In this document: positions 7,461-9,473 of the stretch, one piece after another | Position numbering within the stretch: position 1 is the first letter of the stretch | Layout of the letters: every line of letters starts with the position of its first letter | Origin: Akkermansiaceae bacterium UBA985 | GTDB taxonomy: Bacteria; Verrucomicrobiota; Verrucomicrobiia; Verrucomicrobiales; Akkermansiaceae | Direction: 5' to 3' | NCBI GenBank assembly: GCA_002292185.1 | Contig: DBBL01000177.1 | Span: forward strand, 4,806-14,278 | DNA: 9,473 nt | Position numbers and translations under genes: made by a program | The notes under the pieces: generated by a model | Seen by the model: only the letters and a program-made list of their open reading frames with translations | Database searches by the model: none | Told to the model about the DNA's origin: nothing

Positions 7461-7495
7461 AAAGCCGGAACCTGCCTCGTGTAGGTTCCGGCTTT
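7461..7495 (+). terminator. Strong hairpin terminator after PEP-CTERM gene 1
   Basis: A perfect 13-bp stem, AAAGCCGGAACCT pairing with AGGTTCCGGCTTT, closes a 9-base loop GCCTCGTGT. It starts 41 bp after the stop codon. The right arm ends in CTTT followed by ATG, so the U-run is short. The same hairpin with the same loop core follows the second paralogue, which argues for a functional 3' end rather than chance. Confidence 0.8.
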
Positions 7496-7561
7496 ATGAT
7501 TTCAGGTCATGTCCGCATAGGCATGTCTCCAATTATAAGTATCTGCAAGGACGACGATACC

Positions 7562-7813
7562 CCCAACCCTGGTCGCAATCCGCCCCTTGCCTATGCATTG
7601 TCGCGACTCGCCTCCATCAAGCGCGATATTGATCATGCGCTCTGCTAAAATCTTTGCGCCCAACAGTAACGAACACCAGTGCAAAAAAGCCCCAAACAGC
7701 CATAAAATGCATACTATTAAACCTATGTATTTATACGCCTAATGGATATTACTTAGCGTTGTTAAATATTAGCCCTTTTTGATGGCCAAGTTGCCCATAC
7801 CACCAGGGTTGGG
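7562..7813. repeat. 12-bp perfect inverted repeat bracketing 252 bp
   Basis: CCCAACCCTGGT at 7562-7573 is repeated as its exact reverse complement ACCAGGGTTGGG at 7802-7813. No target-site duplication flanks it and there is no transposase inside, so a small mobile element is only one reading. The alternative is two facing fragments of a repeated or decayed coding sequence. Confidence 0.45.
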
Positions 7814-8022
7814 TTGCCCCTATTGGGCGCGATGATCATAAAGTGCTCTTTTTAGAACGATTACGAAGCTCTTGCCGGCTTTCGCCTGATGCATTTACCC
7901 AGCGATATCGACCACTTAATTAGTAAGGTTTATTTTAATAAAAGTGCATCTTAATATTCATGATGGCGCAACGATTTGAAAAAAATCGATAAACTCCTAA
8001 CATCGGGATAATAATGCAGGTC

Positions 8023-8062
8023 GAGCAGGTCCCCATATAAGTTTTCTAAATTTCGCCTGCTC
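8023..8062 (+). promoter_or_regulatory. Leader hairpin upstream of PEP-CTERM gene 2
   Basis: GAGCAGG (8023-8029) pairs perfectly with CCTGCTC (8056-8062) over a 26-base AT-rich loop, ending 27 bp before the ATG at 8090. If the transcript begins near the GATAAT at 8007-8012, the stem would form at its 5' end, where it could affect stability or ribosome access. The first paralogue has only a weaker GAAGA/TCTTC pair at the comparable place. Confidence 0.3.
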
Positions 8063-8089
8063 AATCCCTAAATAGTTCCCCCTATTCCC

Positions 8090-8932
8090 ATGAATTTACG
8101 CACTCTCTTTTGGCTGTCTGTAATTACCGGATGTCTGATGGCGCCGATCGTCCAAGGACAGTCAGTCACACTCGATGGGTTCTATGATGCCAATAATGAT
8201 CATTACGAAAATTCAGATACAGTTGGCTGGGTTAACGGTCACGAACTGAAAAAAGGAAACAGTGACTACGGAGACGGCTCAGGGGATGCCAACACTTGGG
8301 ATCAGACGACTATACATTACGGTGACGCCACACTTGCGGGCGATCAAAACGAAACACAATACTTTTTCCTATATATCGAAGTGCCCATTTACGCCAAGAC
8401 GATGGAATGGGACGACAGTGGCAACGCAGCGACGACAATCGCTAACTTCTGGAAGTATGATCTAGGGGGCAAAAATTTACATGGTGAAGAAAGTAAAGTT
8501 AATAGCCTAACTTTTGACAACGCCACCGGTAGTGAAAAACTCGAATTTCTTGCTAGTGACATAGCCCTCGGTGAATACGTAGAAAGTAAGGGTAAACTGG
8601 AGCGCACAGTGGATTACAGTGTAGCTTTCACAGCCGATCTCGATGGTAGTGTTAGCAGCCAATGGGGGCTCGTAGACTCGAAAGATTCTGTTGCTTACAT
8701 TCTAGAAACAACCAAGGGCACCAAGGACTCAAGTTTCAATCCAGACATACCTATGGCATTTGAATTCATGTTCGATAAGGCTGACGCTAACTTCGACAAA
8801 CAAGCTATTCTAGATAGCCTGGACCGCGGCGTGGTGTTCCACCTGTCCCCCGAAATGATAATCCCAGAACCCTCTTCCGCTCTACTTCTCAGCGTTGCCT
8901 CGATAGGCATGCTCCTTCGCCGCAAGCGCTAA
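8090..8932 (+). CDS. Secreted PEP-CTERM sorting domain protein, paralogue 2
   Basis: This 280-residue protein is the downstream paralogue of the 6604-7419 gene and likewise of unknown function. Its first 16 residues, MNLRTLFWLSVITGCL, are identical to those of paralogue 1; the signal continues MAPIVQGQ with likely cleavage near G23/Q24. The sorting tail is IPEPSS (258-263), a hydrophobic helix (about 264-276) and RRKR as the last residues (277-280), the standard exosortase substrate pattern. Conserved blocks with paralogue 1 are QYFFLYIEVPI (90-100), ATGSEKLEF (145-153), MAFEFMF (222-228) and FHLSPE (250-255); the rest has diverged strongly. The Asn-rich linker of paralogue 1 is replaced by a longer Asp/Ser/Lys segment (about 195-220). 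A C-rich tract CCCCC (8078-8082) precedes the ATG and no Shine-Dalgarno is visible. It is probably exported, cut by an exosortase and displayed at the surface or in extracellular matrix. Confidence 0.85.
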   Translation: MNLRTLFWLSVITGCLMAPIVQGQSVTLDGFYDANNDHYENSDTVGWVNGHELKKGNSDYGDGSGDANTWDQTTIHYGDATLAGDQNETQYFFLYIEVPIYAKTMEWDDSGNAATTIANFWKYDLGGKNLHGEESKVNSLTFDNATGSEKLEFLASDIALGEYVESKGKLERTVDYSVAFTADLDGSVSSQWGLVDSKDSVAYILETTKGTKDSSFNPDIPMAFEFMFDKADANFDKQAILDSLDRGVVFHLSPEMIIPEPSSALLLSVASIGMLLRRKR

Positions 8933-8987
8933 TAGAAAACTTTTTAGGTATCATCGAAACAATGAGTATTGTTTTTTGTTCATAGTA

Positions 8988-9022
8988 ACAGCCGGAATTC
9001 GCCTCGTGCGGGTTCCGGTTGT
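8988..9022 (+). terminator. Hairpin terminator after PEP-CTERM gene 2
   Basis: A 14-bp stem (8988-9001 with 9009-9022) closes the loop CCTCGTG; three of its pairs are G-T wobbles. It is followed by a T-rich TTGTTTG. It is homologous to the hairpin after paralogue 1, as is the preceding stretch GTATCAT...TTGTTCATAGT. Several base changes relative to that copy keep the stem paired through wobbles. Confidence 0.75.
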
Positions 9023-9108
9023 TTGTTTGAAGGGTAATGCAGGGATATTGGGCTTAGCGTGCTGAGCTTCTGATATGCACCCCCCTTAGGCCAAGGACTG
9101 CAGACAGG

Positions 9109-9165
9109 GCGGGGTTGCATGCCATCCTGGCATGCTGTGCTGGGATGCAAGTTTCCTCCTTTGGG
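9109..9165. repeat. Modular repeat, copy A
   Basis: Copy A reads GCGGGGTTGC, a hairpin GCATGCCA-TCC-TGGCATGC (9117-9135), then TGTGCTGGGATGCA. Over its first 41 bases it differs from copy C at only about 4 positions. The second hairpin seen in B and C (GAAATCC...GGATTTC) is degraded here to GTTTCCTCCTTTGGG. Confidence 0.7.
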
Positions 9166-9203
9166 CAGTGGGGGCCATGCGGCTTGGGTGGGCCTCGGTT
9201 GCC

Positions 9204-9222
9204 GGACTCTCTTTGAGAGTCC
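9204..9222. repeat. Perfect hairpin GGACTCTC-TTT-GAGAGTCC
   Basis: An 8-bp perfect stem with a 3-base loop lies between repeat copies A and B. It is not part of the shared repeat core, but its spacing suggests it belongs to the same mosaic of hairpins. Confidence 0.6.
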
Positions 9223-9228
9223 CCATAC

Positions 9229-9295
9229 GGCGGGATTGCCTTCGCTCCGCTCAGGCTGTGCTGATGTGCAGAAATCCTCCTCCGGATTTCTGGGG
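9229..9295. repeat. Modular repeat, copy B with exchanged first stem
   Basis: Copy B shares GGCGGGATTGC, GGCTGTGCTG and the second hairpin CAGAAATCC-tcctcc-GGATTTCTG (9269-9292, perfect 9-bp stem) with copy C. In place of the GCATGCC/GGCATGC hairpin it has GCCTTCGCTCCGCTCAGGC (9238-9256), with only a 4-bp GCCT/AGGC stem. Confidence 0.7.
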
Positions 9296-9303
9296 GGTAT
9301 TAT

Positions 9304-9320
9304 TGCCGTGATGCACGGCA
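9304..9320. repeat. Perfect hairpin TGCCGTG-ATG-CACGGCA
   Basis: A 7-bp perfect stem with a 3-base loop lies between copies B and C. It is followed closely by GCAC...GTGC and by the small hairpin GAACC-AA-GGTTC (9336-9347), which gives three adjacent foldable units. Confidence 0.6.
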
Positions 9321-9411
9321 CTTCGTCGTGCGCTCGAACCAAGGTTCTCATCCCGCCTCCCTTAAACGCCATCACCCCAGCTCTCGATGAGGGCTCAGGT
9401 AGTACAATACC

Positions 9412-9473
9412 AGCGGGATTGCATGCCTTCTTGGCATGCTGTGCTAGGATGCAGAAATCCTCCTCCGGATTTC
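9412..9473. repeat. Modular repeat, copy C, cut by window end
   Basis: Copy C has AGCGGGATT, hairpin 1 GCATGCC-TTCTT-GGCATGC (9421-9439), TGTGCTAGGATG, and hairpin 2 CAGAAATCC-tcctcc-GGATTTC (9452-9473), which runs to the last base of the window. It is the most complete copy, combining the first stem of A with the second stem of B. Confidence 0.7.

Larger units (their letters stand above)
7496..8089. other. 594-bp intergenic region between the two PEP-CTERM paralogues
   Basis: I find no credible gene here. A 60-codon frame on the minus strand (7684-7502, TTG start) has no recognisable motif or ribosome binding site. The plus strand from about 7782 to 7923 reads without a stop for roughly 45 codons, also unrecognised; the two could be remains of a decayed gene. 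A 12-bp inverted repeat (7562-7573 and 7802-7813) brackets the central part. Near the right end are the hairpins CGATTT-gaaaa-AAATCG (7972-7988) and the GAGCAGG pair (8023-8062). Regulation of the second paralogue must lie in the last 150 bases; GATAAT (8007-8012) is a possible -10 without a -35 at proper spacing. Confidence 0.55.
9023..9473. other. Gene-free hairpin-rich repeat block
   Basis: No credible gene lies in these 451 bases. A 131-codon minus-strand frame (9375-8980) runs through the terminator and the repeats and looks like an artefact of GC-rich sequence. The block consists of three related repeat copies and several perfect short hairpins, listed separately. It probably belongs to a dispersed intergenic repeat family of this genome. 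Confidence 0.65.

Noticed and set aside
7964..7981. Sigma-54-like promoter TGGCGC-n5-TTTGA before PEP-CTERM gene 2
   Set aside because: The essential GC of the -12 element is TG here, and no corresponding site precedes paralogue 1; TGGTGG...AAAAGCC near 6412 is equally poor.
8980..9375. 131-codon minus-strand open frame
   Set aside because: It runs through the terminator hairpin and the repeat copies, has no ribosome binding site or domain, and its residues simply mirror the repeats.
9109..9473. CRISPR array or integron attC cluster
   Set aside because: Repeats are irregularly spaced, only three, and internally variable, with no equal spacers; the GTTRRRY/RYYYAAC ends of attC sites are not present.

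Overview
The window looks like a chromosomal segment of a Gram-negative bacterium, most likely Verrucomicrobiota. This is inferred mainly from two secreted proteins that end in PEP-CTERM exosortase sorting tails of the form PEPS, a hydrophobic helix and RRKRK, from weak or absent Shine-Dalgarno sequences at most starts, and from the overall mix of genes. No rRNA, tRNA, CRISPR array, complete insertion sequence or phage gene was found.

Left part (1-4378): a class III PLP-dependent aminotransferase runs off the left edge on the minus strand and is divergently arranged with a plus-strand group: an MscS-type mechanosensitive channel, a Gph-like HAD phosphatase, and a POT/PTR2 proton-coupled peptide transporter. 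The phosphatase and transporter are one base apart and surely co-transcribed; the channel lies 81 bp upstream with no convincing terminator between. The transporter is unusual: it has about 155 extra residues between its last two membrane helices, including a DPWG...SDGPD stretch that resembles the C-terminal part of type II secretion (GspG-like) pseudopilins.

Middle (4431-6247): ilvD (dihydroxy-acid dehydratase, isoleucine/valine synthesis) is on the minus strand, convergent with the transporter. Upstream of it is a good -10 box and a 12-codon leader reading frame with the best ribosome binding site in the window, which could be a regulatory leader peptide.

Right part (6138-9022): a large AT-rich spacer, then two tandem paralogous secreted PEP-CTERM proteins (271 and 280 aa), each followed by a homologous 3' region ending in a strong hairpin with the same loop, CCTCGTG. 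The first 16 codons of the two genes encode identical residues although 8 codons differ synonymously, while the mature domains have diverged widely. The duplication unit therefore held gene plus terminator. The spacer between them (7496-8089) has no convincing gene but has a 12-bp inverted repeat and degenerate-looking sequence.

Right end (9023-9473): no gene, but a dense block of hairpins with three copies of a roughly 60-bp modular repeat, the last cut off by the window edge. It looks like a genome-wide intergenic repeat family. The three areas that deserve attention are the transporter insert, the secreted paralogue pair with its conserved ends, and the modular hairpin block.
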